A stretch of 64,000 bases of DNA from Candidatus Dormiibacterota bacterium (GTDB lineage Bacteria > Chloroflexota > Dormibacteria > Dormibacterales > Dormibacteraceae). Location: assembly GCA_003169845.1 (NCBI GenBank), contig PNAG01000006.1, positions 87,576 through 151,575 on the forward strand, in the 5' to 3' direction. Under the pieces are notes generated by a model, which was given only the letters and a program-made list of their open reading frames with translations, did not search any database and was not told the DNA's origin. The position numbers were made by a program, and so were the translations under genes. Positions 7,352-15,221 of the stretch are shown in pieces (positions within the stretch are counted from its first letter, which is position 1; every line of letters starts with the position of its first letter).

Positions 7352-8653
7352 TCACCCGCGCCGGCCGCGCATGTGGGCGACGACTGCGAGCAGCACCACC
7401 ACCAGCGCTCCGAGGCCCAGCCCGACATACGGCGCCTGTGACGACGTGAGGAGGTCGAGCACGCCGTTGCGCGGCGATCCCGCAGCAGCGCGGCTCCCGC
7501 TCGCGACCGGCGCCGGCGAGCCGAATGGGCCTTGAGGCGTTCCCCCGGTGTCGTGGTAAACCCAGAGGGACGCGACGTGGTCCGACGGCCGGAAGGTGGC
7601 GACGTACAGCGTGGGTGACTCGTCATTGGAAACTGCCAGGGCAGTGATCGATCGCATCGGCGGCACGAGCGATATGAACGTCTGACCTGCATCGTTTGTC
7701 CGCCACAAGCCGCCCGCGCCCGAGCCGCCCCCATCGCTTGCGGCATAGAACCGGTCGAAATGGTCGGTGATGAACGCGATCTGCGTGTAGTCGGTCGAAG
7801 GCAGCTGATTTCCACCACTCAAAGGGGTGAACGAGGCACCGTTGTCGGTGGATGAGAACAGTCCCGCGTTGGTGCCGATGACGATGGGCCTGACGTCACC
7901 CACCAGTGGAAGGGGTCCGGCGGCGAGCTTGACCACGTATGTGCCGCTGATCGCCGGGTTCAGCGGGGTCCAGGTCGCGCCGCCGTCGGCACTCTGAAAC
8001 GCGGGCAGGCTGCCGGTGGAAAGGGGGCCATCCGCGCCGGCGATCATGCGCACCGGCACGTGCACCGCTGCGACAGTCAGCGCATCGATGCTCCAGCCCG
8101 CAAGGCCAGATTGCGACCAGGAGCTTCCATCGGGGCTGATGAAGACGCCCTTGTCCGTTCCGGCCGCGACGAACGTGAGCGAAAAGGCGAAAGCTCGAAC
8201 CACCCGGCCTTCGAGGCCGCTCGCGACAGACCATGTGCCGCCGGCATCCGCGCTCACCAGCGCACCGCCGCCACGAGTCCCGGCCAGGACCATGCCGGGC
8301 TTGTAAGGGCTGAAGACGATCGCGGTCGACACGGACGCGCCGCTGTGCACGGAGGTCCAGGTCGAGCCGCCATCAGTGCTTCTGAGCAACGAGCCATCCG
8401 AGCTGCCCGCGATCAGGCGCTGGCTGTTCGCCGGGTCGACGGCCAGCGCGAAGATCGCGGAGCGGCCCTGGTGAGGCAGCGGCTTCAGGGCCATCCAGGT
8501 TGAGGGCGGCGGCGCCTCGGCGAGGGCCGCGTTTGCGGCGAACACGCCCACCCACAGCGCCAATACCGTGGCGCCAATCAGGGGGGCCCATCCTGCTCGC
8601 GCTTGCGCGCCAAGACGTAGGCCAGGAAGGGACACGAGCCTGCCGATTATCAC
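7352..8653 (-). CDS. Secreted BNR/sortilin-like beta-propeller, C-terminally anchored
   Basis: GTG 8653 is my choice of start because it precedes a hydrophobic export signal (PLIGATVLALWVGVFAANAALAEA) and leaves a 66-base divergent spacer. The 433-residue protein has repeated Asp-box-like motifs (LLRSTDGGSTWTSV, LVSADAGGTW, FQSADGGATWTPL, FSSTDNGASFTPL, WRTNDAGQTF), typical of exo-sialidase, VPS10 or Ycf48-like propellers. A Pro/Gly/Ser-rich spacer and a C-terminal membrane helix (APYVGLGLGALVVVLLAVVAHM) anchor it. No enzymatic residues are evident. It is divergent from the RnfD-like gene. Confidence 0.75.
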   Translation of the reverse strand: MIIGRLVSLPGLRLGAQARAGWAPLIGATVLALWVGVFAANAALAEAPPPSTWMALKPLPHQGRSAIFALAVDPANSQRLIAGSSDGSLLRSTDGGSTWTSVHSGASVSTAIVFSPYKPGMVLAGTRGGGALVSADAGGTWSVASGLEGRVVRAFAFSLTFVAAGTDKGVFISPDGSSWSQSGLAGWSIDALTVAAVHVPVRMIAGADGPLSTGSLPAFQSADGGATWTPLNPAISGTYVVKLAAGPLPLVGDVRPIVIGTNAGLFSSTDNGASFTPLSGGNQLPSTDYTQIAFITDHFDRFYAASDGGGSGAGGLWRTNDAGQTFISLVPPMRSITALAVSNDESPTLYVATFRPSDHVASLWVYHDTGGTPQGPFGSPAPVASGSRAAAGSPRNGVLDLLTSSQAPYVGLGLGALVVVLLAVVAHMRGRRG

Positions 8654-8719
8654 CCAAGCCGGGGAGTCGACGAGAGGGGGGCTCGGCCCCGCCCCCAGCC
8701 ATTTGCCTACAATCCGAGC

Positions 8720-9715
8720 GTGCTGGCTCGAGCGGCGGCCGCACTGGACCGCGCCGCATTCAAACCGGCTTCGCTGCCGAATGACCTCATCACCGGAATC
8801 GCTCTGGCTCCGCCGGTGATCGCGGGCCTCATCATCTTCAAGGTCCCGGCCCTGGAGATGCTGGTGGTCGCCGTCGCCGCCGGGACGGCCGGCCAGATCG
8901 CCGCCTACTGGATCTGGCGCAAGCACATTCCCCGCACGCAGGCGAGCCCGCTCATCGCCGCAATATTCGGAGTTGCCCTGGTCGGGGCGGGCGCGACCCT
9001 GGCCACCTCAATCGAAATTGCAATCCTCGCTGTGACCCTCGAGCTGATTCGGGCCCGTTACATCCCGGCGATCCGCGCTCAAGCAGGGCTCCTCGCGTAT
9101 GCCGTGATCGCGCTCATCATGCGCGGCGCTCCATACGTCTACATCAATCCCGCCAACGGCAAGGCATTCGGCGACCCGATCAACGTCTGGTATCACTTCT
9201 TCAGCCCTGTCTCCGCTCCCATCGACCCCATCCGCCTCTACGTCGGGAACGTACCTGGGCCCGTCTTCGCGACCTCACTGCTCGCCGTCGCGATCGGAGC
9301 GGCGTGGTTCGCGTACGCCCGTCGGGTGAGCCTGATCGTCCTCATCACGTTTCTCCTCGGGGCGGTGGTTCCGATCTATTTGTTCCATTGGGACTATCTC
9401 TTCCAGCTGGACAGCGGACCGATGTGGTTCGTCGCCGCCCTGCTGCTCGCGGACCGGCGCCTGCTCCCCGGGTCGTGGGCGATTCGCCCCGTGCTCGGGC
9501 TGGGGGCCGGCCTGCTGTCGGTCGGATTGCGTAGAAGCGGCTATGGAATCGAGGCTTCGTTCTTCACGGTGGCGGGCGTCCAGGCCGTGATGGCTGTTTT
9601 CGTCCTGCTCTTCTGGGGAGGCTCGTCGGCCGCGGAGCGCATGAAGCGGAACCGGCGCCTGCGCCAGCGCGAGGCCCACCTCCGGGTCGTGAAGAGCGTC
9701 TCGAGGGCCGGCTAG
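8720..9715 (+). CDS. Orphan RnfD/NqrB-like membrane protein
   Basis: GTG start, 331 residues, nine or ten membrane segments. FKPASLPNDLITGIALAPPVIAGLIIF-type N terminus (cited to place it), WIWRKHIPRTQ and the closing GYGIEASFFTVAGVQAVMAVFVLLFWGG recall subunit D of Rnf or B of Nqr electron-transport complexes. The covalent-FMN motif S/T-G-A-T is not visible and no other rnf gene is present, so this is a stand-alone homologue of unknown activity. The stop interlocks with that of alkZ through a shared CTAG. Confidence 0.65.
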   Translation: MLARAAAALDRAAFKPASLPNDLITGIALAPPVIAGLIIFKVPALEMLVVAVAAGTAGQIAAYWIWRKHIPRTQASPLIAAIFGVALVGAGATLATSIEIAILAVTLELIRARYIPAIRAQAGLLAYAVIALIMRGAPYVYINPANGKAFGDPINVWYHFFSPVSAPIDPIRLYVGNVPGPVFATSLLAVAIGAAWFAYARRVSLIVLITFLLGAVVPIYLFHWDYLFQLDSGPMWFVAALLLADRRLLPGSWAIRPVLGLGAGLLSVGLRRSGYGIEASFFTVAGVQAVMAVFVLLFWGGSSAAERMKRNRRLRQREAHLRVVKSVSRAG

Positions 9716-10836
9716 AGGATCCTCACCTCGACCCGGGACATTCCGAGGGTCTCCGCCAGCGCCTCCGCCCTGCGACGCACCTGCGAGATCGTGGTGGCCG
9801 TCAGGCGGTGAAAAGGGTCGACCGAGATGACCAACGTCTCCTTGACCGCCTTGTGGGTCCATGTCGCGGTCGCGCGGCCATCTACGAGCACGACGGCCGA
9901 TATCCATCCCGCAGTGCGGCTGACCCTGGAGTGGTGGGCCGCGTCGACGAGGTGCTCGCGGCCCGAGTGGCCCATGAGGTACGGATCGAACGCCGGCAGA
10001 AGCTGAACTGAGGCTTCCTTCGGTTGCTTTGCGAATTGCTTCGCATCGGCGGACAGGAGGTCTGCACGCCGGCCTTCGACGGAGACGGGCACGAGCTCAT
10101 CGGCCAGCCCGCTCCACGCGGCCGTGCCCACTCCGGACCAGGTGCCCCACCACCGGCTGAAGTCTTGTTTGGTCGCCGGCCCGTAGGCGCGCAGGTAGCG
10201 ACGCGCGATCTCGATCAGAGCCTGGTCCGGATCGACCTCGCGCCAGGCGCCGAGCCATTGCTGGGGCCTGACGAAGGTCACGCTCTGGCCTCGTGAGGGC
10301 CCAAAGCACAGGAGACCGCTGCGGGCGACCGGTTTGAGCATTCCGCCCCAACCTGACTTCATCGCATCGCGTATGCGCTGAGACCTTCCCTTGCCCACTT
10401 TCTCAGTGAGCTCTTCGCGCGTGAGGACGTGGCCATCGAGCGCCTCGCCGATGGCTTCGATCACCTCCCAGAACTCGGGTTCGCTGAGCTGGAAGAACTT
10501 GAGCCATGAGTTTCTGAGGCGTATCAAGCGGGTGCGCATGGCGGCGGTGAACAGAGGCAGATCCTCGGCCGGGACCAGGTGCAGCGTGCCGCGCATGAGC
10601 CAGGTCTTGACAAGCGTCTTGCGTTTCCAGAGTGCGTCCCGAACGTCCTCTACCCGGCAATCAACTCGGGCGCCGGCCTGCAGCTCAGCCGCAGACATCA
10701 CCTGGGCCTGCACGCCGCAGATCTCACCGACGACGCGAGAGAGGGCCGCCTTCGGCGCACGGCGCATCAGGTGATGGCGCTCGAGACGGAAAGCGTGAAC
10801 CTGCGCCCAGGTCAGCTCGAGCAGCTCAGACTTCAA
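9712..10836 (-). CDS. AlkZ/YcaQ-like winged-helix DNA glycosylase
   Basis: TTG at 10836 gives 374 residues and begins 14 bases after purA. The protein is of the HTH_42 family: LTWAQVHAFRLERHHL, then CGVQAQVMSAAE, which supplies the catalytic Q-x-Q motif of AlkZ-type glycosylases, then RGTLHLVPAED and the C-terminal ATWTHKAVKE region. Family members excise bulky alkyl or cross-linked bases. The start codon is uncertain (CTG further up is possible). It is likely translated from the rplI-dnaB-purA transcript. Confidence 0.75.
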   Translation of the reverse strand: MKSELLELTWAQVHAFRLERHHLMRRAPKAALSRVVGEICGVQAQVMSAAELQAGARVDCRVEDVRDALWKRKTLVKTWLMRGTLHLVPAEDLPLFTAAMRTRLIRLRNSWLKFFQLSEPEFWEVIEAIGEALDGHVLTREELTEKVGKGRSQRIRDAMKSGWGGMLKPVARSGLLCFGPSRGQSVTFVRPQQWLGAWREVDPDQALIEIARRYLRAYGPATKQDFSRWWGTWSGVGTAAWSGLADELVPVSVEGRRADLLSADAKQFAKQPKEASVQLLPAFDPYLMGHSGREHLVDAAHHSRVSRTAGWISAVVLVDGRATATWTHKAVKETLVISVDPFHRLTATTISQVRRRAEALAETLGMSRVEVRIL

Positions 10837-10850
10837 GGCGTTTGGCGGGA

Positions 10851-12140
10851 TCAGTCGAAGAGCTTGCGGCCGCGGGTGACGAACTGGTCGCGGCGCGGGC
10901 CCGTGCCCACCAGCTCGATCGGGACGCCGATCAGCTCGCCGATCCGCTCGATGTACTCCTGGCATGCTTTCGGCAGGTCTTTCCAGTCGCGGGCATCGCC
11001 AATGCTCGACTCCCAGCCGGCCATCTCCTCGTAAACCGGCTTGCAGTGCTTGTAGTGGGAGATGTTCGCGATTGGGTGGTCGTATCGCTTGCCGCGAAAG
11101 TCGTAGCCGGTGCAGATCTTCAGCCGAGGCTGGTCGTCAAGGATGTCAAGGCGCATCAACGCGGCGCAGCCGACGCCGTTGAGGCGGGTGGAATAGCGGG
11201 CGACCGCCGAGTCGAACCACCCGATGCGGCGCGGCCGGCCGGTCACGGTGCCGAACTCGTGGCCCCGTTCGCGGATCTGGTCGCCGACCTCGTCGAGCAG
11301 CTCGGAGGGGAGCGGCCCGTAGCCGACGCGGGATGTGTACGCCTTGAAGACTCCGATCGTCAGATCGACCTTGGTCGGTGGGATGCCACTGCCCGTCAGC
11401 GCGCCGCCCGCCGTCGGGTTGGAGCTCGTCACGTAGGGGTACGTGCCAAAGTCGAGGTCGAGCATCGTGGCCTGCGCACCCTCGAGGAGGATGTTGGCCT
11501 TGCGGTCCAACGCGTCCTGGATGAGCGGGAAGGTGTCCTTGATGTAAGGGTCGAGCTGTTTCGCATATCCCATGTACTCGTCGACCATGCTCGACCAGTC
11601 GTACGCGTCCTTCCCGTAGAGCTTGGTCAGGATCGGGTTTTTCACCTGGTCGACGACGAAGGCGAGCTTCTTGCGCATGAAGGCCTCCTTCTGCAGGTCG
11701 CCGATGCGAAAGCCGATGCGCCGGATCTTGTCGGCGTAGGCCGGACCGATGCCGCGCCAGGTGGTGCCCAGGCGATCGTCGCCCCTGGCGTCCTCCTCGA
11801 GCTGGTCGAAAAGCGGGTGGTAGCTCATGACCATGTGCGCGCGCTCGCTGACGATGAGGTTCTTCGGCTCGATTCCGCGCTCGCGCAGCTGGGAGATCTC
11901 GCGGAGCAGCACGATCGGGTCGACGACCACGCCGTTGCCGATGACACAGACGCAGTTCGGGTAGAGGATGCCGGACGGCATGAGCTGGAATTTGAACTCG
12001 CCGTGCTCGGTGATGACGGTGTGCCCGGCGTTGTTGCCGCCCTGAGAGCGGATGACCATGTCCGCCTTCGCGGCGAGGAAGTCGATGACCTTCCCCTTGC
12101 CTTCGTCGCCCCACTGGCCGCCGACCAGGATGATGACCAA
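10851..12140 (-). CDS. purA: Adenylosuccinate synthetase
   Basis: 429 residues, normal length. The GTP-binding loop GGQWGDEGKGKVIDF opens the protein, and QGGNNAGHTV, GTTWRGIGPAY, EGAQATMLDLDFGTYPYVTSSN and TGRPRRIGWFD are hallmark segments. It condenses IMP and aspartate in AMP synthesis. It follows dnaB by 3 bases, as part of rplI-dnaB-purA. Confidence 0.97.
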   Translation of the reverse strand: MVIILVGGQWGDEGKGKVIDFLAAKADMVIRSQGGNNAGHTVITEHGEFKFQLMPSGILYPNCVCVIGNGVVVDPIVLLREISQLRERGIEPKNLIVSERAHMVMSYHPLFDQLEEDARGDDRLGTTWRGIGPAYADKIRRIGFRIGDLQKEAFMRKKLAFVVDQVKNPILTKLYGKDAYDWSSMVDEYMGYAKQLDPYIKDTFPLIQDALDRKANILLEGAQATMLDLDFGTYPYVTSSNPTAGGALTGSGIPPTKVDLTIGVFKAYTSRVGYGPLPSELLDEVGDQIRERGHEFGTVTGRPRRIGWFDSAVARYSTRLNGVGCAALMRLDILDDQPRLKICTGYDFRGKRYDHPIANISHYKHCKPVYEEMAGWESSIGDARDWKDLPKACQEYIERIGELIGVPIELVGTGPRRDQFVTRGRKLFD

Positions 12141-12143
12141 GGG

Positions 12144-14075
12144 TTACTCGGTTCCTGGTTCGGGCCGGCGCGTCTCCAGGTTGTAGAACCGCGTGTGGTC
12201 CCGGCGGAACTTGAGCTCGAGCATGCCGGTCGGGCCGTTGCGGTGCTTGGCGACGATGAGCTCGGCAATGCCGGGCCTCTCGTCGGATTTGTAGTACTCA
12301 GGCCGGAACAAGAACATCACGACGTCCGAGTCCTGCTCGATCGAGTTGTGCGTTATAACATTTCCTGCTACGAAGTTGTGTAGATCTTCTACGGTCAGAT
12401 CATAAACTTCGTCTTCGCCGTCCGGGTCGATTGCACTGATCACGTCCCAGTAGACGTCGCTGATAGAAAGAAGTTCTAGCTCCTCTGAAGGCACTGCTTC
12501 TGCTAAGCGGCGGGCGCGTTCGCGACTTAGATTCTGTTTGTAGATACCGGTGCCGCTGTAAGCGCTTCCGATAGCAGCTTGCATGTCGCGACCGCTGATG
12601 CCGTTCTCGGGGCCCTGCAGGAATCTCGGCAGGGCGATCCGATCACCAGGCGTGAGCTCGTCCAGGCGCCGCCAACCTTCCATCGTCAGGAACTTGTGGT
12701 TTGCGGTGGCCCGAATGCTGCGGCCGAGATTGGTGGCGAGCTTGAATACGGGTTTGCGACCAGTCGCAAAGGCGTTGGTGACTTTCCTGGCCTCCATCCG
12801 CCACCATCCCTTGTCGAGGGCAAGGACTCGAAAGCCACTCTTACCAACGAGGTCTTTGATCGGCACGTAAGTCCCTGTGTCGGGCAGGTAGACCGGCGTG
12901 TCGCCGGCCAGGCAGCCCGACTCGCGAAGGTCGCTCAGGATCGGGCGCTTGTCGGGGCGCTGCTCTGGCGCGCGGCTCAGCTGCGAGATGGCAATCACCG
13001 GGATGCGCAGCTCGCGAGCCAATCCCTTGAGTGACCGCGAGATCGACGACACCTCCTGGACCCGGTTGTCATCGCCTCGGGCGCGGCCGTGCATCAGCTG
13101 CAGGTAGTCGATGAGGATCATGTCGATGCCGTGCCGCATCTTGGCCTGACGGGCCTTGAGCTGAAGGCTCAACTCGTCCATCACCGGCGTGTCGTCGATG
13201 AAAATCTTCGCCTCGCCCAGCGGACCGAGAGCGTTCGAGACGCGGTCGAACTCCGCCTCGGTCAACAAACCGCGGTGCATGCGCTGGGCGTCGATCTGCG
13301 CCTGCTCGGTAAGCAAGCGTTCGGTCAGCTGTTCCTTGGACATCTCGAGGCTGAAGATGGCCACGGACTTGTTGGCCTCCAACGCCGAGTGCAGCGCGAT
13401 GTTCAAAGCCAGGCTAGTTTTTCCCATCGCCGGCCTCCCCGCGATGATGATCAGGTCCGAGTCCTTGAACCCGCCCGTCATCCGGTCCAGGTCGTGGAAC
13501 CCGGTCGGGATACCGACTATCCCCTGCCCGCTCTCCATCTGCAGCGAGATCCGCTCCATGGCCGGACCCAGCAGGTCGTACAGCCGCATCAGCTCGCGCT
13601 GGTCGCGATCGTCGGCGACGCCGAACACGAGTGACTGCGCCTGGTTGATCGCCTCCTCGGCCTCGACCGAATCGTCGTAGCCGAAGCCGGCGATGTTCGA
13701 CCCCGCCGAGATCAGCCGGCGCTTGTACGCCTTCTCCTTGACGATGCGGCCGTAATACTCGATGTTCGCGGCGGTGGGTACTGCGCCCTGCATCGACGCG
13801 AGTTGCGCCCGCCCGCCCACGCGATCGAGCAGACCCATCGTCTGCAGCTGAGCCGCCAGGGTGACGTTGTCGATCGGCTCACCCGCGGCAAACAGATCCA
13901 GCGCAGCCCGGTAGATCTGCCCGTTGTTCTCCCGGTAGAAGTCCTCGGGATGCAGGAACTGGAGCACTTTGGCGACAGAAAGCGGGTCGAGCAAAACCGA
14001 CCCGATGACCGACATCTCGGCGTCGAGGTCGTGGGGTGGCACCCTCCCCTGGACGAGAGGGATCGTGGTCGCCAA
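12144..14075 (-). CDS. dnaB: Replicative DNA helicase DnaB with an intein
   Basis: 643 codons encode a 453-residue DnaB interrupted by a 190-residue intein. N-extein 1-387: helicase N-terminal domain, then the RecA-like motor with Walker A AGRPAMGKTS (212-221) and Walker B MILIDYLQLMHG. The intein sits between DLRESG and SIEQDSDVVMF, the site also used by cyanobacterial and Rhodothermus DnaB inteins as I recall. The C-extein (578-643) finishes the motor with KHRNGPTG and RFYN. Without splicing the helicase would be split at the conserved H4 region. It lies between rplI and purA. Confidence 0.96.
   Translation of the reverse strand: MATTIPLVQGRVPPHDLDAEMSVIGSVLLDPLSVAKVLQFLHPEDFYRENNGQIYRAALDLFAAGEPIDNVTLAAQLQTMGLLDRVGGRAQLASMQGAVPTAANIEYYGRIVKEKAYKRRLISAGSNIAGFGYDDSVEAEEAINQAQSLVFGVADDRDQRELMRLYDLLGPAMERISLQMESGQGIVGIPTGFHDLDRMTGGFKDSDLIIIAGRPAMGKTSLALNIALHSALEANKSVAIFSLEMSKEQLTERLLTEQAQIDAQRMHRGLLTEAEFDRVSNALGPLGEAKIFIDDTPVMDELSLQLKARQAKMRHGIDMILIDYLQLMHGRARGDDNRVQEVSSISRSLKGLARELRIPVIAISQLSRAPEQRPDKRPILSDLRESGCLAGDTPVYLPDTGTYVPIKDLVGKSGFRVLALDKGWWRMEARKVTNAFATGRKPVFKLATNLGRSIRATANHKFLTMEGWRRLDELTPGDRIALPRFLQGPENGISGRDMQAAIGSAYSGTGIYKQNLSRERARRLAEAVPSEELELLSISDVYWDVISAIDPDGEDEVYDLTVEDLHNFVAGNVITHNSIEQDSDVVMFLFRPEYYKSDERPGIAELIVAKHRNGPTGMLELKFRRDHTRFYNLETRRPEPGTE
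12345..12914 (-). mobile_element. Mini-intein in dnaB (190 residues)
   Basis: Begins with Cys (CLAGDTPVYL, block A) and ends VITHN followed by Ser (block G, +1 Ser), so all splice-junction residues are present. Block B is ATANHKFLTMEGW and block F is VYDLTVEDLHNFVAG. Between B and F there are only about 90 residues, too few for a LAGLIDADG endonuclease. The linker (AIGSAYSGTGIYKQNLSRER, then DVYWDVISAI) resembles the C-terminal tail of endonuclease-bearing DnaB inteins, suggesting a deletion relic. The DNA is visibly less G+C-rich than the flanking exteins. Confidence 0.93.
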
Positions 14076-14096
14076 CTTCAGTGGTCCACCAAGCCC

Positions 14097-14546
14097 TTAA
14101 CGGTCCTGCGTGACGATCACGTTGACGTGGGCAGCGACGTCGCGGTGCAGCTTGAGCGAGACCTCGTGCTCGCCCAGCGTCCTGATGGGCTCCTTCATGT
14201 CGATCTTGTGCCGGTCGATCTCCACCCGGTGCTGAGCTTTCAAAGCCGCCGCGATGTCCTGGTTGGTGATCGAGCCGAAGGCTTTGTCCTCGGCGCCGAC
14301 CTTCAGCCGCACGACGACAGTCTTGTTGTCGATCTCATCCGCCAACGTCTGCGCCTCGACCCGGTCCTTGGTCTCGCGCTTGACCGCGGCCTCTTTAAGA
14401 CGTTTCGCCTCGGCTTCCGCACCCTTGCCCGCCGGCACCGCAAGCTTCTTCCGCAGGAGGAAGTTGCGGCCGTAGCCGTCAGCAACCTCTTTCACGTCGC
14501 CTGCCCGGCCGACGTTCTCCACGTCCTTGGTCAGCATCACTCTCAA
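14097..14546 (-). CDS. rplI: 50S ribosomal protein bL9
   Basis: 149 residues. The N-terminal domain MLTKDVENVGRAGDVKEVADGYGRNFLLRK is the bL9 signature, followed by the long connecting helix and a C-terminal rRNA-binding domain. Overlaps the end of the YkvA gene by 4 bases and precedes dnaB by 21, matching the widespread rplI-dnaB arrangement. Confidence 0.97.
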   Translation of the reverse strand: MRVMLTKDVENVGRAGDVKEVADGYGRNFLLRKKLAVPAGKGAEAEAKRLKEAAVKRETKDRVEAQTLADEIDNKTVVVRLKVGAEDKAFGSITNQDIAAALKAQHRVEIDRHKIDMKEPIRTLGEHEVSLKLHRDVAAHVNVIVTQDR

Positions 14547-14974
14547 TTCCGTAGCCCCTCCGATACCGATTGATATTCGTCCTTGCGCCGTATGCGGGAG
14601 CGGAAGCGGTTCACCATTCGCCCCGCGCCATAGCGCGCGGCGCCGACCGTGTCACGCATGTCTCGATCGAAAATGCTCTGCTTCGCCTTGATCGCCTCCT
14701 GGTGCTCTCGACGCACCTCCTCCGGGCACGCCTCGACGAACGTCTCCACGGCCAGAATGCCCAGGGCCAGCATGTCCAGCTCTCCAAGAACCGGAATCCA
14801 GGCGGGGAAGTCGATCGGGCTGACGATCAGGCCGAGCGCCGCGAGGAGCACCGCCTTCGGGGCGGCGGGCACGCGCTCGTCCCGCAAAAGGCAATAGGCA
14901 AGCTTGCCGTGTCTCGGCACATCGATCAACACCTCTTTGGCGCGCGAAAAGACAGATGGCATGGGGGCCGCCAA
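14543..14974 (-). CDS. YkvA-family (DUF1232) membrane protein
   Basis: 143 residues. The DUF1232 core PKAVLLAALGLIVSPIDFPAWIPVLGELDML contains the typical SPID motif and hydrophobic helices; the C-terminal third is charged and basic. Family function is unknown. First gene of the minus-strand rplI-dnaB-purA-alkZ run (ATGA overlap with rplI). Confidence 0.8.
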   Translation of the reverse strand: MAAPMPSVFSRAKEVLIDVPRHGKLAYCLLRDERVPAAPKAVLLAALGLIVSPIDFPAWIPVLGELDMLALGILAVETFVEACPEEVRREHQEAIKAKQSIFDRDMRDTVGAARYGAGRMVNRFRSRIRRKDEYQSVSEGLRN

Positions 14975-15071
14975 AGCCTACAGGTTTTCTTCCCCACAGA
15001 AAAGCAACTTAACTGCGGTACGCAACGAAAAGGTGGCGATGTATGAGCGGCAGGCTGCCGCAGGCAGCCGG

Positions 15072-15172
15072 TCTGGGGGCCGAGGCCAAGGCAGGGGTGG
15101 CCCAAGGAGGAGCGCATCGAGATGCGTGACTCCGCCGGGCCGGGCCCCCTAACGCAGGCATCGGCCCCCAGA
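15072..15172 (+). ncRNA. Structured intergenic element, copy A
   Basis: A 12-bp perfect stem (TCTGGGGGCCGA at 15072-15083 with TCGGCCCCCAGA at 15161-15172) encloses a conserved core also found at 38.1 kb: CCAAGG..GGGTGGC, then AGGAGGAG and a small hairpin GCATC-GA-GATGC, then GGCCCC. A separate perfect hairpin GGCTGCC-GCA-GGCAGCC lies just upstream (15053-15069). It occupies the 247-base gap before the MFS gene, ending 50 bases from its GTG. Candidate leader RNA or small repeat element; function unknown. Confidence 0.5.
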
Positions 15173-15221
15173 GCCGCTCAGACACGCCGCATTTTTCGAT
15201 GCAGACCGCTAGCCTGTCGCC

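Noticed and set aside
10632..12383. 583-codon plus-strand ORF opposite purA
   Set aside because: Arises from high-GC codon bias antisense to a clear purA; the translation is Val/Asp/Arg-rich with no recognisable motif.
12345..12914. Assembly error or frame insertion in dnaB
   Set aside because: The insertion is an exact in-frame block with intein splice residues at both ends, not random sequence.
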